DNA of 64,000 nt from Priestia filamentosa (GTDB lineage Bacteria > Bacillota > Bacilli > Bacillales > Bacillaceae_H), in the NCBI RefSeq assembly GCF_900177535.1, contig NZ_FXAJ01000003.1, positions 62,001 to 126,000 of the forward strand, written 5' to 3'. A program made the position numbers and the translations under genes. Shown here one piece after another: positions 52,944-63,580 of the stretch; within the stretch, counting starts at the first letter, position 1; the number at the start of each line of letters is the position of its first letter. The notes beneath the pieces are model-generated. The model did not search any database and was not told the origin of the DNA. It saw only the letters and a list, made by a program, of their open reading frames with translations.

Positions 52944-52978
52944 AAAAAGAGCTAAGCAGTTATGCTTAGCTCTTTTTA
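52944..52978 (-). terminator. Terminator of the yitJ-metH operon
   Basis: AAAAAGAGCTAAGC and GCTTAGCTCTTTTT pair across a 6-base loop immediately past the metH stop. Confidence 0.9.
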
Positions 52979-55900
52979 TTATAGTACGTTAAAGTAGCGT
53001 GCTTGTGGATGAGAGAAAACGAGCGCTGTTACAGATGCTTCAGGCTCCATCATAAATCCGTCTGTTAATTGAATTCCAATCTCTTCTGGTTGTAGCAATT
53101 TAAAAAGCTTTTCTTGATCTTCTAGATTTGGACATGCAGGATAGCCAAATGAAAAGCGTTGACCTTGGTATTTAGCTGTGAAACGTTCCTGCATTGTAAA
53201 GTCAGGAGAATCTGGAAAACCCCATTGATCACGAATTTGTTGGTGCATACGTTCTGCAAGGCCCTCAGCTGTTTCAAGAGCAAGAGCTTGAAGCGCGTGG
53301 CTTTTTAAGAAATCTCCGTTATCTTTAAACGTTTTTGAAAGCTCTCTTACACCTTTCCCCGCCGTTACAGCAAACATACATACATAATCCATAATGCCAG
53401 ATTCTTTTGGTTTTAAGTAATCTGCTAAACAAAGGAACGGTTCTTTTTGCTGACGAGGAAACGTAAAACGCTCAATCTCTGTTTTTTCATCAGAATCATA
53501 AATAACAACATCATCTCCATCAGATTGAGCAGGAAAGAATTGATATGTGGCAGATGGTTTAATAAGGTTTTCTTGTTTAGAAAGAGTCATTAAATCATCG
53601 ATCATTTCTTTCATTCCAACTACTTTTTCATCTTTTTCAGCAAGAAGACGAGAAATTTTCCCCTTTACTCCAAGGTGATGACCAAGGAGCATTTGCAAGT
53701 TAATATAAGGCTCGACCATTGCAAGGCTATAGTTTTTGATAACATGCTTTTTTAAATCATTTGGTATATAAACAGGAGCATCTGTTGAGATATTTGAGCG
53801 TTTTGGAACAACGATTTCTGTCTTAACAGCTGTAGCAGGTTTTTCTAAAAGGGCAACAGCACTCTCTTTTTGTCTACGCTCTTCAATCATTTCACCCATT
53901 TTTTCTTCATCGCGCAGTGAATTTGCAAGAGACAATCCTTCCATTGCATCTTTTGCATATAACACAAGCCCGTTATATTCCGCAGAAATCTTTTGATCCG
54001 TAAATCGACGAGAAAGGGCAGCTCCTCCAACTAAAATCGGAACCGAAATTTTAGCTTGGGTCAAGTCTTGAGCTGTGATCACCATTTGTTGAGCCGATTT
54101 CACAAGAAGTCCTGATAATCCAACGATATCTGGCTTTTCATCGTTGATTGCCTTAATTAAATCTTGCGGAGTGACTTTAATACCGAGGTCTACTACGCGA
54201 AAACCATTATTGCTTAAAATAATATCCACTAAATTTTTTCCAATATCGTGCACATCACCTTTTACAGTAGCTAAGATGACTTTTCCTTTTCCTGTATCAT
54301 CTTCTTTCTTTTCCATATATGGCTCAAGATGAGCAACAGAAGCTTTCATAACTTCTGCACTTTGCAGAACTTCTGCTACAATAAGCTGATTTAAATTGAA
54401 AAGACGTCCAACTTCGCTCATGCCGTCCATAAGTGGTCCGTTAATAATATCGAGCGGATCATCAAACTTTTGTAAAGCTTGATCAAGATCTGGAATTAGT
54501 CCTTCTTTTGTTCCTTCAATAACGTAACTTGCAAGGCGCTCTTCAAGTGTTAATGTACTAGCATCAACTTTTTTCTCTTTTTTCTTGCCGCGATAAAATT
54601 CAGTAAACGTTTGAAGGGTTTCATCATTGGTTTTGAAAAGAAGATTATCTGCTAGCTTGATCTCTTCTTCTGGAATAGAGGCGAAGCGCTCTAGTTTTTC
54701 TGTATTTACAATTGCATAGTCAAGTCCTGCCTGTGTGCAGTGATAGAGAAAGACAGCATTTAGAATTTCACGTCCAACAGGAGGCAAACCAAACGAAACG
54801 TTACTAACACCAAGCATTGTAAGACAGCGTGGAAAATGCTGCTTAATGAGACGAATTCCTTCTACTGTTGCTTCTGCTGATCCAATATATTGTTCATCCC
54901 CTGTTCCAACAGGGAAGACGAGTGGATCAAAAATAATATCATCAGGTTTAATGCCATACTTTGTTGTGAGTAACTCGTAAGATCGCTTAGCAATTTCAAG
55001 CTTGCGCTGTGCTGTTACGCCCATTCCAACTTCATCAATTGTCCCGACAACAATTGCTCCTCCATATTTATGAAGAAGGGGAGTGATTGCTTCAAAGCGT
55101 TCTTCCCCATCCTCTAAATTGATGGAGTTAATAATTGCTTTACCTTGAGAATACTTTAGCGCACGTTCAATGACTGCTTCATCTGTTGAGTCAATCACAA
55201 GAGGGACTTTTACTTTCTTCACAACTTCCTGAATAAAAGTCTCCATGTCTTCCATTTCATCACGGTCAGGATCTGCCAAGCAAATGTCAATGACATGAGC
55301 GCCATTTTTAACTTGAGCACGAGCAACTTCAGAAGCTTCTTCAAATTTTCCTTCAGCAATAAGGCGTTTGAATTTGCGAGAGCCAATTACGTTTGTTCGT
55401 TCCCCAACAAAAAGAGGTCTCATCGTGTCTTCGTACACAAAAGATTCAATTCCTGACACAGCATGAGCGTGATCTTTTTCAGGGAGAGAACGAGGAGGAA
55501 TCTGTTCAACAGTTTCCCGAAGAGCTTTAATATGAGCAGGAGTTGTTCCACAGCATCCTCCAACAAGGTTTAACCAACCTTTTTCAGCAAAACCGCCAAT
55601 TTTTTTAGCTAAAAGTTCAGGAGATTCATGATATTGTCCTTCTTCATCAGGAAGTCCTGCATTTGGATAACAGCTTACTGCGGTTGTAGCAAGCCCTGAT
55701 AGAGAGCGAATATGATCTGTCATAAACTCAGGACCTGTTGCACAGTTTAATCCAACAGAAATAGGTTTCATATGCTCAAGAGAAAGGTAGAAAGATTCAA
55801 TATCCTGCCCAGCAAGCGTTGTGCCCATTGGTTCAATCGTACCTGATACCATAAGCGGCACTTCTTTATTAAAATGTTCAAAAGCTTTCTGAATGCCGAG

Positions 55901-56422
55901 GAACCCTGCTTTTACATTCAGCATATCTTGACATGTTTCAAGTAAAAGTAGGTCAACGCCACCTGTTAGAAGGCCTTTCGCTTGTTCAAAATAATCTTCA
56001 ACAAGAGCATCAAACGTTGTTCCACCTGTTACAGAAAGAGTTTTTGTTGTAGGCCCCATTGCACCTGCCACATAGCGGGGCCAGTCAGGGGATGAATATT
56101 TATCACAAGCAGCGCGTGCAAGTTTTGCTGAAGCAACATTAAGCTCAAAAGCAAGCGAGCCAAGATCATATTCATCTAGAACAAGGGCTGTTCCCCCAAA
56201 CGTATTTGTTTCAATAATATCTGCTCCAGCTTCTAAATATTGCTCATGAATAGATTGAATGAGTTCTGGTTTTGTTTTAGATAAATACTCATTACAACCT
56301 TCATATTCTTCGCCACCAAAATCATCTGCTGTTAAGTTGGCATTTTGAATCATTGTTCCCATCGCGCCATCAACAATTAGAATGCGTTTCTGTAATTGTT
56401 CTGTGATGTTTGTGAAAGCCAT
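52979..56422 (-). CDS. metH: Cobalamin-dependent methionine synthase
   Basis: MetH transfers the methyl group of methyltetrahydrofolate to homocysteine through methylcobalamin. The 1147-residue protein has all four modules. The homocysteine domain carries zinc Cys residues ([21 protein letters not shown]). The pterin domain reads LFVGERTNVIGSRKFKRLI. The B12 domain has GDVHDIGKNLVDII, whose His ligates cobalt. The C-terminal SAM-dependent reactivation domain has FAVTAGKGVRELSK and HPQARYFNVL. It starts one base after yitJ ends and shares its SAM riboswitch. Its presence implies cobalamin synthesis or uptake. Confidence 0.96.
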   Translation of the reverse strand: MAFTNITEQLQKRILIVDGAMGTMIQNANLTADDFGGEEYEGCNEYLSKTKPELIQSIHEQYLEAGADIIETNTFGGTALVLDEYDLGSLAFELNVASAKLARAACDKYSSPDWPRYVAGAMGPTTKTLSVTGGTTFDALVEDYFEQAKGLLTGGVDLLLLETCQDMLNVKAGFLGIQKAFEHFNKEVPLMVSGTIEPMGTTLAGQDIESFYLSLEHMKPISVGLNCATGPEFMTDHIRSLSGLATTAVSCYPNAGLPDEEGQYHESPELLAKKIGGFAEKGWLNLVGGCCGTTPAHIKALRETVEQIPPRSLPEKDHAHAVSGIESFVYEDTMRPLFVGERTNVIGSRKFKRLIAEGKFEEASEVARAQVKNGAHVIDICLADPDRDEMEDMETFIQEVVKKVKVPLVIDSTDEAVIERALKYSQGKAIINSINLEDGEERFEAITPLLHKYGGAIVVGTIDEVGMGVTAQRKLEIAKRSYELLTTKYGIKPDDIIFDPLVFPVGTGDEQYIGSAEATVEGIRLIKQHFPRCLTMLGVSNVSFGLPPVGREILNAVFLYHCTQAGLDYAIVNTEKLERFASIPEEEIKLADNLLFKTNDETLQTFTEFYRGKKKEKKVDASTLTLEERLASYVIEGTKEGLIPDLDQALQKFDDPLDIINGPLMDGMSEVGRLFNLNQLIVAEVLQSAEVMKASVAHLEPYMEKKEDDTGKGKVILATVKGDVHDIGKNLVDIILSNNGFRVVDLGIKVTPQDLIKAINDEKPDIVGLSGLLVKSAQQMVITAQDLTQAKISVPILVGGAALSRRFTDQKISAEYNGLVLYAKDAMEGLSLANSLRDEEKMGEMIEERRQKESAVALLEKPATAVKTEIVVPKRSNISTDAPVYIPNDLKKHVIKNYSLAMVEPYINLQMLLGHHLGVKGKISRLLAEKDEKVVGMKEMIDDLMTLSKQENLIKPSATYQFFPAQSDGDDVVIYDSDEKTEIERFTFPRQQKEPFLCLADYLKPKESGIMDYVCMFAVTAGKGVRELSKTFKDNGDFLKSHALQALALETAEGLAERMHQQIRDQWGFPDSPDFTMQERFTAKYQGQRFSFGYPACPNLEDQEKLFKLLQPEEIGIQLTDGFMMEPEASVTALVFSHPQARYFNVL

Positions 56423-58261
56423 TTAAATCTTCCTTTCTATTGAAACAAGTTCTTTTGCTTTAATATAGTTAGCGAGCTCAACTGTCATCTCATAGCGCAT
56501 AAACGGAGTGATTAAATACAAGCCGTTGAAAAGCTCATATGCTCTATCAATGAGCTCTTTTGCAAGTAGAATTCCTTCTTTAGCACTTTGTTCTTTATCG
56601 TGTTCAATTTTCTCCATACGGGTTAGAATATTTTCTGACAGTTTAATGCCAGGAACTTCATGATGTAAGAAACGAGCATTTTTAGCACCTGTAAGCGGCA
56701 TAATACCGATATAGATAGGAGCTTTTAAACTTTTAGTTGCTTCATAGACATCTTCAAGCTGCTCAATTGAATAAATAGGCTGAGAGATAAAGTAATCTGC
56801 TCCACAATCAACTTTTTTCTCAAGGCGTTGCACGGCTCTGTCAAGGTGGCGGACATTAGGGTTGAAAGCTCCTGCAATTGAAAAGTTTGTTTTTTGGCCA
56901 AGAGGTTTACCTGAAAATGAAACTCCCTCATTGAACTGTTTAATAAGGCGAATCAAATCAAAAGAAGAGAGATCATATACAGATGTAGCACCAGGGAAAT
57001 CTCCAATCTTTGATGGATCGCCTGTTAGAGCAAGAACCTGATTGAATCCTAGCGTATGCATGCCCATTAAGTGTGACTGAAGACCAATCAAGTTATGATC
57101 TCGACACGTTAAATGAATAAGTGGGCGCGTTTTTAGCTGATCTTTTAAAAGTGAAGCCATCGCTAGGTTACTAATACGTGGACTTGCTAGAGAGTTATCC
57201 GCAAGTGTTAATGCATCAATCCCAGCTGCTTGAAGAGCATGAGCTCCCTTTAGAAATTTATCAACTCCAAGCTTTTTAGGTGGATCAAGTTCAACAATAA
57301 TAGAGTGCTTTTCTTGTACAATTTCATGAAGATGGGGTTGTGCCTGAATCTCTTGACTAAGAACCTCAATTGGTGGAGCTTCCTTTACGGTTTTTTCTGT
57401 AATCGGTACAGCATTTTTGAGCGCTTTTGCCATTGCTTCAATATGGGAAGGTGTTGTTCCGCAGCATCCGCCAAGTAATCGAACTCCTTGGTCTTTAAAC
57501 GCAAGAGCTGTTTTGTAGAAATAGTCTGGATCTGTTTCATAAATAAGGCGACCATCAACATATTGAGGTAAACTAGCATTTGGATATGCTGATAGAAAAC
57601 TTTTATCTAAAAGAGGAACTTCCTCTAAAATTTCAAGCATATGATAAGGACCTTGACGACAGTTTGTACCTACAACATCTGCTCCGAGTTCTTCTAATAT
57701 TTTTAAAGCTTTCACAATAGGGGTGCCGTCTTGAAGAACTCCTTTTTCATGGAGAGAGACGTTTGTCACGATAGGTTTATCTGTCTCATGACGTGCGATT
57801 TCTAAAACGGTTTTCAGCTCTTCCAAGTCATAAAATGTTTCAAAAAGAAGTCCGTCAACATCCTCAGACAAAAGCCAAAAAAGCTGTTCTCTAAAGCTTC
57901 TTTTAATTTCTTCAAGAGAAATAATACTTTTTTGGAACGATCGAATTCCGCCAATTGTACCTAGAACGTATCCAGAATCTCCAACTGCTTTTTTTGCGAG
58001 ACGAACTCCTTCAATGTTGATGTCCTTTACTTTTTCTTCCGCTCCATATCTTTTAAGCTTCGGGAAATTTGCTCCATATGTATTTGTTTGAATAACAGAA
58101 GCACCTGCTTTTTGATATGCTTTGTGAATGTTAAAAATATCTTCTGGCTTTGTAATGTTTAATTCTTCAAAACAGTTATCAATTCCGTGAGCATGAAGCA
58201 GTGTGCCCATTGCCCCATCCCCAATTAGAATTTTCGACTGCAAATCCTCAAGTAAACCCAT
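56423..58261 (-). CDS. yitJ: Bifunctional homocysteine S-methyltransferase/methylenetetrahydrofolate reductase
   Basis: This 612-residue fusion has two parts. An N-terminal homocysteine methyltransferase domain carries zinc Cys residues in GTNCRQGP and [14 protein letters not shown]-terminal MTHFR domain follows ([52 protein letters not shown]). It produces the methyltetrahydrofolate used by MetH. ATG 58261 is preferred because GGGGGAGATGAAG places a proper site before it; ATG 58267 is too close. It is directly behind a SAM-I riboswitch. Confidence 0.93.
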   Translation of the reverse strand: MGLLEDLQSKILIGDGAMGTLLHAHGIDNCFEELNITKPEDIFNIHKAYQKAGASVIQTNTYGANFPKLKRYGAEEKVKDINIEGVRLAKKAVGDSGYVLGTIGGIRSFQKSIISLEEIKRSFREQLFWLLSEDVDGLLFETFYDLEELKTVLEIARHETDKPIVTNVSLHEKGVLQDGTPIVKALKILEELGADVVGTNCRQGPYHMLEILEEVPLLDKSFLSAYPNASLPQYVDGRLIYETDPDYFYKTALAFKDQGVRLLGGCCGTTPSHIEAMAKALKNAVPITEKTVKEAPPIEVLSQEIQAQPHLHEIVQEKHSIIVELDPPKKLGVDKFLKGAHALQAAGIDALTLADNSLASPRISNLAMASLLKDQLKTRPLIHLTCRDHNLIGLQSHLMGMHTLGFNQVLALTGDPSKIGDFPGATSVYDLSSFDLIRLIKQFNEGVSFSGKPLGQKTNFSIAGAFNPNVRHLDRAVQRLEKKVDCGADYFISQPIYSIEQLEDVYEATKSLKAPIYIGIMPLTGAKNARFLHHEVPGIKLSENILTRMEKIEHDKEQSAKEGILLAKELIDRAYELFNGLYLITPFMRYEMTVELANYIKAKELVSIERKI

Positions 58262-58298
58262 CTTCATCTCCCCCTTTTAGTGAATATCACTTTCCTAA

Positions 58299-58445
58299 TA
58301 AAAAAAGCCTTCTTTATGAAAAGAAGACTTATAGTTGTCTTCTTATCTTCTAAGCAAATATGCTTACTGGATTTAGCACCTTGTTACAAACGTAACTGGT
58401 TGCTGAAGTTTCATAGGGCCAGTCCCTCCACTTCTCGTGATAAGA
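58299..58445 (-). promoter_or_regulatory. SAM-I riboswitch (S box) before yitJ-metH
   Basis: On the reverse strand the aptamer opens with TTCTTATCACGAGAAGTGGA and continues GGGACTGGCCC, CAGCAACC and GGTGCTAAATCC, closing with GAAGATAAGAAG. The terminator pairs GTCTTCTTTTC with GAAGGC and ends in seven T (58330-58300). Confidence 0.93.
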
Positions 58446-58757
58446 AATATTTATATACATATTAATTTGGATAATTTTTAAATATACTAATAATAACTTT
58501 TACTTTTCCTTGGAAAGTGTATCTGATTTTTGAAATTATACAATAATTTCTGAACATTTTAAACCCTTTTTTTAAAATTCTCTTTTTTAAGGGCAAATAT
58601 ACTCTAAAAAAGCTGAAGGGATAAATTTGGATATTGAACTTTATTTTAGGAAGAATGTTCGGATTTAAAAGGGAAAGAATCAGAAAGTACAAGAAAAGAA
58701 GCAAAAAGTTATGACTTTTGTGAGAACCTCTGCTATAATAAAGTCAAATTTCATAGT
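58446..58757. other. AT-rich divergent promoter region
   Basis: About 310 bases between the S-box and FMN leaders. It contains the extended -10 promoter of the rib operon at 58731-58739. For yitJ I see several TA-rich hexamers but no clear -35/-10 pair. No gene is supported. Confidence 0.55.
58731..58739 (+). promoter_or_regulatory. rib operon promoter, extended -10
   Basis: TGCTATAAT is a consensus extended -10 element about 20 bases before the FMN aptamer. The -35 region is poor. Confidence 0.65.
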
Positions 58758-59055
58758 TATCCTTCGGGGTCAGGTGAAAATCCTAACCGGCGGTGGTGAA
58801 TAATGATTGTATTCTAAGCCCGCGACCCGCATGTCTTTACTGAGATGCGGTTGATCAAGTTTGAATCTTGAGCCGACAGTTAAAGTCTGGATGGGAGAAG
58901 GATCAGGTGCGACACTATCAGTTTGTGTTTTTTTAAACGTGCATAACGTTTTTTAAGCATACACATGATAGTCTGTTTTCGCTTATTTTCATTTTGTCAA
59001 TATACTGATTCAGCATCTCTACCCCTTTAGGACGCATTCCTAAAGGGGTTTTTAC
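58758..59055 (+). promoter_or_regulatory. FMN riboswitch (RFN element) with terminator
   Basis: The aptamer (58758-58904) runs from TATCCTTCGGGGTCAGGTGA to GGGAGAAGGAT, with conserved AACCGGCGG, AGCCCGCGACCC and GAGCCGACAG in order. The expression platform contains a long nested hairpin (58912-58974), then the terminator ACCCCTTTAGGA/TCCTAAAGGGGT with a T run (59021-59055). FMN should stop transcription before ribD. Confidence 0.95.
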
Positions 59056-59086
59056 GTATAAAGGGGTTCGTAATGGAGGGGGAAAA

Positions 59087-60169
59087 GTGAACGATCAAGC
59101 ATATATGAAACTTGCTATACAAATGGCAAGTGCGACAATAGGACAAACTAAACCGAATCCAGCAGTTGGAGCTGTTGTTGTAAAAGATGGAGCAATCGTT
59201 GGAATGGGTGCACATTTAAAAGCAGGTGAACCACATGCTGAAGTTCATGCTTTAAATATGGCAGGAGACAAAGCTTATGGTGCGACAATTTATGTCACTC
59301 TTGAACCTTGTAGCCATTATGGGAAAACACCTCCATGTGCAGAGCTTATTATCCAAAAAGGCATTAAGCGCGCTGTTGTTGCATCTCTTGATTCAAATCC
59401 GCTTGTAGGTGGAAGAGGGATGGAAATGATGAAAAAGGCAGGCATCGAAGTGAAAGTCGGCGTTCTTGAAAAAGAGGCCAAAGCACTTAATCCTTTTTTT
59501 CTTCATTTTATGAGAGAAAAGCGTCCCTTTGTGACATTAAAGGCTGCCATGAGTTTGGATGGTAAAATTGCAACAAAAACTGGAGAAAGCAAGTGGATCA
59601 CAGGTGAACAAGCAAGACTTGATGGTCATCGTCTTCGGCATTCTCATGATGGAATTCTAGTTGGAGCAAATACAGTGATAGCTGATAATCCATTGTTGAC
59701 AACAAGAATTATGGGCCATGCGCGTCACCCAATTCGTATTGTGCTAGACACCACCCTTAAAATTTCACCTGAGGCTAAGATTTTTCAAGATGATTCTGCT
59801 GAAACGTGGATTATTACAGGAAATGTTGGAGAAGAGAAGAAAGCTCCTTTTGTTAAAGAGCATGTTTCTATTTTTTCACTCCAGCAGCCTCAAAATATAG
59901 AGCATATTTTAGAACTTTTAGCAGCAAAAGGAGTTCAGTCCCTGTTAGTTGAAGGAGGAGCAACTGTTCATGGAGCTTTTTTACAGAGCAGACTTTTTGA
60001 TGAAGTAGTTTCCTACGTTGCCCCTATTTTAATAGGTGGGAAAGATGCTCCAAGTGCATTTGGTGGAGCTGGTTTTTCTACAATGGCTGAAACGCAGCAT
60101 CTTGAGATTATAGAAACAAGTGTATTAGGTGAAGACCTTAAAATTGTCTCTAGAAAGAAAGGGAAATAA
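59087..60169 (+). CDS. ribD: Bifunctional riboflavin deaminase/reductase RibD
   Basis: RibD carries out the deamination and side-chain reduction steps of riboflavin synthesis. The 360-residue protein has the N-terminal zinc deaminase motif (PHAEVHAL, then EPCSHYGKTPPCAEL). The C-terminal reductase domain contains LKAAMSLDGKIATKTGESKW and SLLVEGGATVHGAFL. The GTG start follows GGAGGGGG. It is the first gene of the FMN-controlled operon. Confidence 0.95.
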   Translation: MNDQAYMKLAIQMASATIGQTKPNPAVGAVVVKDGAIVGMGAHLKAGEPHAEVHALNMAGDKAYGATIYVTLEPCSHYGKTPPCAELIIQKGIKRAVVASLDSNPLVGGRGMEMMKKAGIEVKVGVLEKEAKALNPFFLHFMREKRPFVTLKAAMSLDGKIATKTGESKWITGEQARLDGHRLRHSHDGILVGANTVIADNPLLTTRIMGHARHPIRIVLDTTLKISPEAKIFQDDSAETWIITGNVGEEKKAPFVKEHVSIFSLQQPQNIEHILELLAAKGVQSLLVEGGATVHGAFLQSRLFDEVVSYVAPILIGGKDAPSAFGGAGFSTMAETQHLEIIETSVLGEDLKIVSRKKGK

Positions 60170-60170
60170 T

Positions 60171-60815
60171 ATGTTCACAGGGATTATAGAAGAAATAGGA
60201 GAAATTGAACGAGTTGAAAAAAAGACAGATGCCATTATTTTTTCAATTCGAGCAAAAGAAATTTTAAAAGATGTAAATCTTGGTGATAGCATTTCAGTAA
60301 ATGGAGTTTGTTTAACTGTCACAAGCTTTACAAAAGATCGATTTACTGTCGATGTTATGCCAGAAACGATTAAAGCAACAAACTTAAAGGACTTCAAGCA
60401 AGGAGTGAAAGTAAATTTAGAAAGAGCAATGGCAGCGAACGGGCGATTTGGAGGACATTTTGTTTCAGGCCATATTGATGGTACAGGAGAAATTATTGAA
60501 GTAACGCCAAAAGGCAATGCAATTTATTACCGTATTCATCTTTCAGAGAATTTAACTCGTTCCCTGTTATTAAAAGGCTCTGTTGCTCTCGATGGAACAA
60601 GCTTAACTATTTTTGGGCTTGAGCGGGATGAACTAGTTGTTTCACTTATTCCGCATACAACGGATTATACGATTTTAGGAGCTAAAAAACGAGGGGACAC
60701 CGTTAATATTGAGTGCGATATGATTGGAAAATATCTTCATAAGTTTGTTCATAAAGAAGAAGCAAAACCAGAGGATAAGCTAAGCTATGAGTTTCTGAAA
60801 AATCATGGATTTTAA
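60171..60815 (+). CDS. ribE: Riboflavin synthase alpha chain
   Basis: This enzyme dismutates two lumazine molecules into riboflavin. The 214-residue protein has the typical start MFTGIIEEIGEIERVEKKTD and two homologous lumazine-binding halves (GDSISVNGVCLTVTSF and LKGSVALDGTSLTIFGL). It starts at ATG 60171, one base after ribD ends, with AAAGGGA upstream. An in-frame ATG at 60129 inside ribD is not used. Confidence 0.95.
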   Translation: MFTGIIEEIGEIERVEKKTDAIIFSIRAKEILKDVNLGDSISVNGVCLTVTSFTKDRFTVDVMPETIKATNLKDFKQGVKVNLERAMAANGRFGGHFVSGHIDGTGEIIEVTPKGNAIYYRIHLSENLTRSLLLKGSVALDGTSLTIFGLERDELVVSLIPHTTDYTILGAKKRGDTVNIECDMIGKYLHKFVHKEEAKPEDKLSYEFLKNHGF

Positions 60816-60830
60816 AAAAGAGGTGTCAAA

Positions 60831-62024
60831 ATGTTTAACAAAATTGAAGAGGCATTAGAAGATTTAAAAAAAGGAAAAGTCGTTATTGTATGTGATGACG
60901 AGGACCGGGAAAATGAAGGAGACTTTATTGTTCTAGGAGAGCATGCTACACCTGAAAATGTTAATCTAATGGCTGTGCATGGGCGTGGACTTATTTGTAC
61001 GCCGCTGTCAGAAAAGCGTGCTGAGGAGCTTGAGCTTTCACCAATGGTTTCTCAAAATACAGATTCCCATGGAACAGCATTTACAGTCAGCATTGATCAT
61101 AAATCAACAACAACAGGTATTAGTGCTTTTGAACGCTCTGAAACAATTCAAGCTCTCTTAGATAAAGAGGCTAAGCCAGCTGATTTTCGTCGACCTGGTC
61201 ATGTTTTCCCTTTAATTGCTAAAGAGGGAGGCGTTCTTCGCAGAGCAGGTCATACTGAAGCTGCTGTTGATTTGGCAAAGCTTTGCGGATCTCAAGAAGT
61301 AGCTGTAATCTGTGAAGTAATGAAGGAAGACGGCACCATGGCGCGTGTCCCTGACTTAATAGAGCTTGCAAAAAAACTGGATGTAAAGCTTATTACAATC
61401 AAGGAACTGATTGCATACCGTCGTAAGCATGATAAACTTGTGAAACGAGAAGTGCAAATTGAACTTCCAACGTCATTTGGTCACTTTAAGGTATTTGGAT
61501 ATTCTAATTCTGTGGACGATCGTGAACATATCGCTCTTGTAAAAGGAGATATAAATAAAGGAGATGTCCCGCTTGTCCGTGTTCACTCTGAATGTTTGAC
61601 AGGAGATGTGTTTGGTTCACATCGCTGCGATTGTGGACCACAGCTTCATGCAGCTCTTTCTCAAATTGAGAAATCAGGAAAAGGTGTTCTTCTTTATATG
61701 CGTCAAGAAGGACGTGGCATTGGACTCTTAAATAAACTAAAAGCGTACAAGCTTCAAGAAGAGGGATATGACACAGTTGAAGCAAATGAAAAACTAGGTT
61801 TCGGAGCGGACTTGCGTGAATATGGATTAGGAGCTCAAATTCTTCGTGATTTAGGAATTGAAAAGATGCAACTTTTAACAAATAACCCAAGAAAAATTGC
61901 TGGGTTAAAAGGATATGGTTTAGACGTTGTCGAGCGTGTCCCGCTTGAAATGCCTGTCTTAAAAGACAATGAACACTATCTTCATACAAAAGTTGAGAAA
62001 TTAGGACATTTACTACACTTTTAA
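60831..62024 (+). CDS. ribBA: Bifunctional 3,4-DHBP synthase/GTP cyclohydrolase II
   Basis: This protein supplies both branches of riboflavin synthesis. The N-terminal DHBP synthase domain (residues 1-200) has [20 protein letters not shown] and HRRPGHVFP-like [11 protein letters not shown]. The C-terminal cyclohydrolase has the zinc motif [18 protein letters not shown] and [18 protein letters not shown]. Both halves retain catalytic residues. Its length of 397 residues is normal. AAGAGGTG precedes the ATG. Confidence 0.96.
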   Translation: MFNKIEEALEDLKKGKVVIVCDDEDRENEGDFIVLGEHATPENVNLMAVHGRGLICTPLSEKRAEELELSPMVSQNTDSHGTAFTVSIDHKSTTTGISAFERSETIQALLDKEAKPADFRRPGHVFPLIAKEGGVLRRAGHTEAAVDLAKLCGSQEVAVICEVMKEDGTMARVPDLIELAKKLDVKLITIKELIAYRRKHDKLVKREVQIELPTSFGHFKVFGYSNSVDDREHIALVKGDINKGDVPLVRVHSECLTGDVFGSHRCDCGPQLHAALSQIEKSGKGVLLYMRQEGRGIGLLNKLKAYKLQEEGYDTVEANEKLGFGADLREYGLGAQILRDLGIEKMQLLTNNPRKIAGLKGYGLDVVERVPLEMPVLKDNEHYLHTKVEKLGHLLHF

Positions 62025-62044
62025 AAGGAAAGAGGAGAAAAGAA

Positions 62045-62512
62045 ATGGCAAAAACATTTGAAGGACATTTAGTAGGAACAGGATTAAAAGTAGGAATCGT
62101 TGTAGGGCGTTTTAATGAATTTATTACAGGCAAACTTCTAGGTGGAGCAGAAGATGGATTGAAACGTCATGGAGTGGACCCTGATGATATTGATATCGCT
62201 TGGGTACCAGGCGCATTTGAAATCCCGCTTGTAGCAAAAAAACTAGCAGCATCTAAGAAATATGATGCGGTTATTACTCTTGGTACTGTAATCCGTGGAT
62301 CAACACCACACTTTGATTATGTATGCAATGAAGTAGCTAAAGGTGTATCTGCTCAAAGTCTTGAAACAGGCGTTCCAGTTATATTTGGAGTTTTAACAAC
62401 GGAAACAATCGAACAAGCAGTTGAGCGTGCAGGAACAAAAGCAGGAAACAAGGGATGGGACGCAGCCATTTCGGCTATTGAAATGGCAAATCTTCTAAAA
62501 GGTATTGAATAA
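62045..62512 (+). CDS. ribH: 6,7-dimethyl-8-ribityllumazine synthase
   Basis: RibH condenses the pyrimidine and butanone phosphate precursors to lumazine. The 155-residue protein has [20 protein letters not shown], the substrate loop [29 protein letters not shown] with the catalytic His region, and [27 protein letters not shown] precedes the ATG. It is the last gene of the operon. Confidence 0.96.
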   Translation: MAKTFEGHLVGTGLKVGIVVGRFNEFITGKLLGGAEDGLKRHGVDPDDIDIAWVPGAFEIPLVAKKLAASKKYDAVITLGTVIRGSTPHFDYVCNEVAKGVSAQSLETGVPVIFGVLTTETIEQAVERAGTKAGNKGWDAAISAIEMANLLKGIE

Positions 62513-62528
62513 TTCATTACTTCTCCAA

Positions 62529-62564
62529 AGAGAGCGCTAAAGATCTTCTTTAGCGCTCTTTTTC
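62529..62564 (+). terminator. rib operon terminator
   Basis: AGAGCGCTAAAGA and TCTTTAGCGCTCT pair around a short loop, followed by TTTTT. Confidence 0.88.
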
Positions 62565-62619
62565 GTATATCTTTTAGACGTTGATACATGCTAAAAAGTG
62601 TCGGAAAGGAGGGGGGAGT

Positions 62620-63450
62620 TTGTCGCAGTCACTGCCTTTTTTTATTCTTCTTGTTTTTAGTTTACTTTTGACTGTCTTTATATTATGGAGAAAATGGAAC
62701 AAGAGGCTTTTGCTCTTATTCTTATTTATTGGCGGTTTAGCGCACTTATTAGATTTTTTTATTATGTTTATTTTAAATAGCTACGTATACAAGCCTCATT
62801 TTGTTCAGAACAACTATTATGATAATATGCTGGGCTCTCTTGTCTCCCAAACGTTTGTTTATCCAACAGCAGCTTTAATTGTTGTAGCTTACAATTGGTC
62901 TATTTTTAGGGTTTTTCTTTTGTCTTTTTTATTTATGGGAATTGAAACGCTCTTTTTATCACTCGGCATATATGAACATTTTTGGTGGAAGACATTTTAT
63001 ACAGGCATTTTTATGTTTATCGGTTTTCTTATTGCGAAGAAATGGTATGAGTTGATGAACAGAGGAGACGATTCGAAATGGAGAAATGTTCTCACTCTTT
63101 ACTTTGCGGCTTTTGTGATCAGTGGGATAGGCCTTTCGTTAATCACGGTTTTCACATCTTTAAATACGCTAAGTACAGGCTTTTTCAGTGTGGGAGAAAG
63201 GGAGCAAAGTATCCTAGCCACCATTTATATAGGCATCGTAATTTTCCTTTATAGCATGTCTGTTGTATATGGCAAAAACTCACTATATACGTATGGTTTG
63301 CTTTGTATTATCTGTGCTGTAAGTTACAGTTTGGTTATACTCAATATTTTAGAAATAACTGCTGTATATAAACTGCTTTCTATATGCTTGTATAATGTAA
63401 TTGTTTTAATTATTATTAAATCAATCCATAATCGTCTTCTCTTCTTATAA
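62620..63450 (+). CDS. Polytopic membrane protein of unknown function
   Basis: The 276-residue protein has about eight hydrophobic segments and little else. A conserved-looking aromatic stretch YEHFWWKTFYTGIF lies near the middle, followed by the only long polar loop (KWYELMNRGDDSKWRN). TTG 62620 stands behind a very strong AAAGGAGGGGGG; the in-frame ATG upstream lacks such a site. I recognise no transporter or enzyme motif. Its position between the rib operon and glcT gives no clue. It has no obvious terminator before glcT. Confidence 0.75.
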   Translation: MSQSLPFFILLVFSLLLTVFILWRKWNKRLLLLFLFIGGLAHLLDFFIMFILNSYVYKPHFVQNNYYDNMLGSLVSQTFVYPTAALIVVAYNWSIFRVFLLSFLFMGIETLFLSLGIYEHFWWKTFYTGIFMFIGFLIAKKWYELMNRGDDSKWRNVLTLYFAAFVISGIGLSLITVFTSLNTLSTGFFSVGEREQSILATIYIGIVIFLYSMSVVYGKNSLYTYGLLCIICAVSYSLVILNILEITAVYKLLSICLYNVIVLIIIKSIHNRLLFL

Positions 63451-63580
63451 AATGAATATTGGGCCTAGAAGAAAGAGAATACAGCGTTTCCATTGATTTC
63501 ATAAAACGATATGTTGACGTTGTGAAAATGGTTTCGTAATATGGAAAGATGACAGAGAAGCTATAAGGAGTGGGGAATGA

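Noticed and set aside
58462-58704. 80-codon reverse-strand frame between yitJ and the rib leader
   Set aside because: The sequence is AT-rich, with a Lys/Ile/Phe-rich translation, no ribosome binding site and promoter DNA at one end.
61504-62133. 209-codon reverse-strand frame opposite ribBA
   Set aside because: It lies fully antisense to well-conserved ribBA and ribH. Its length reflects codon bias of the sense gene.
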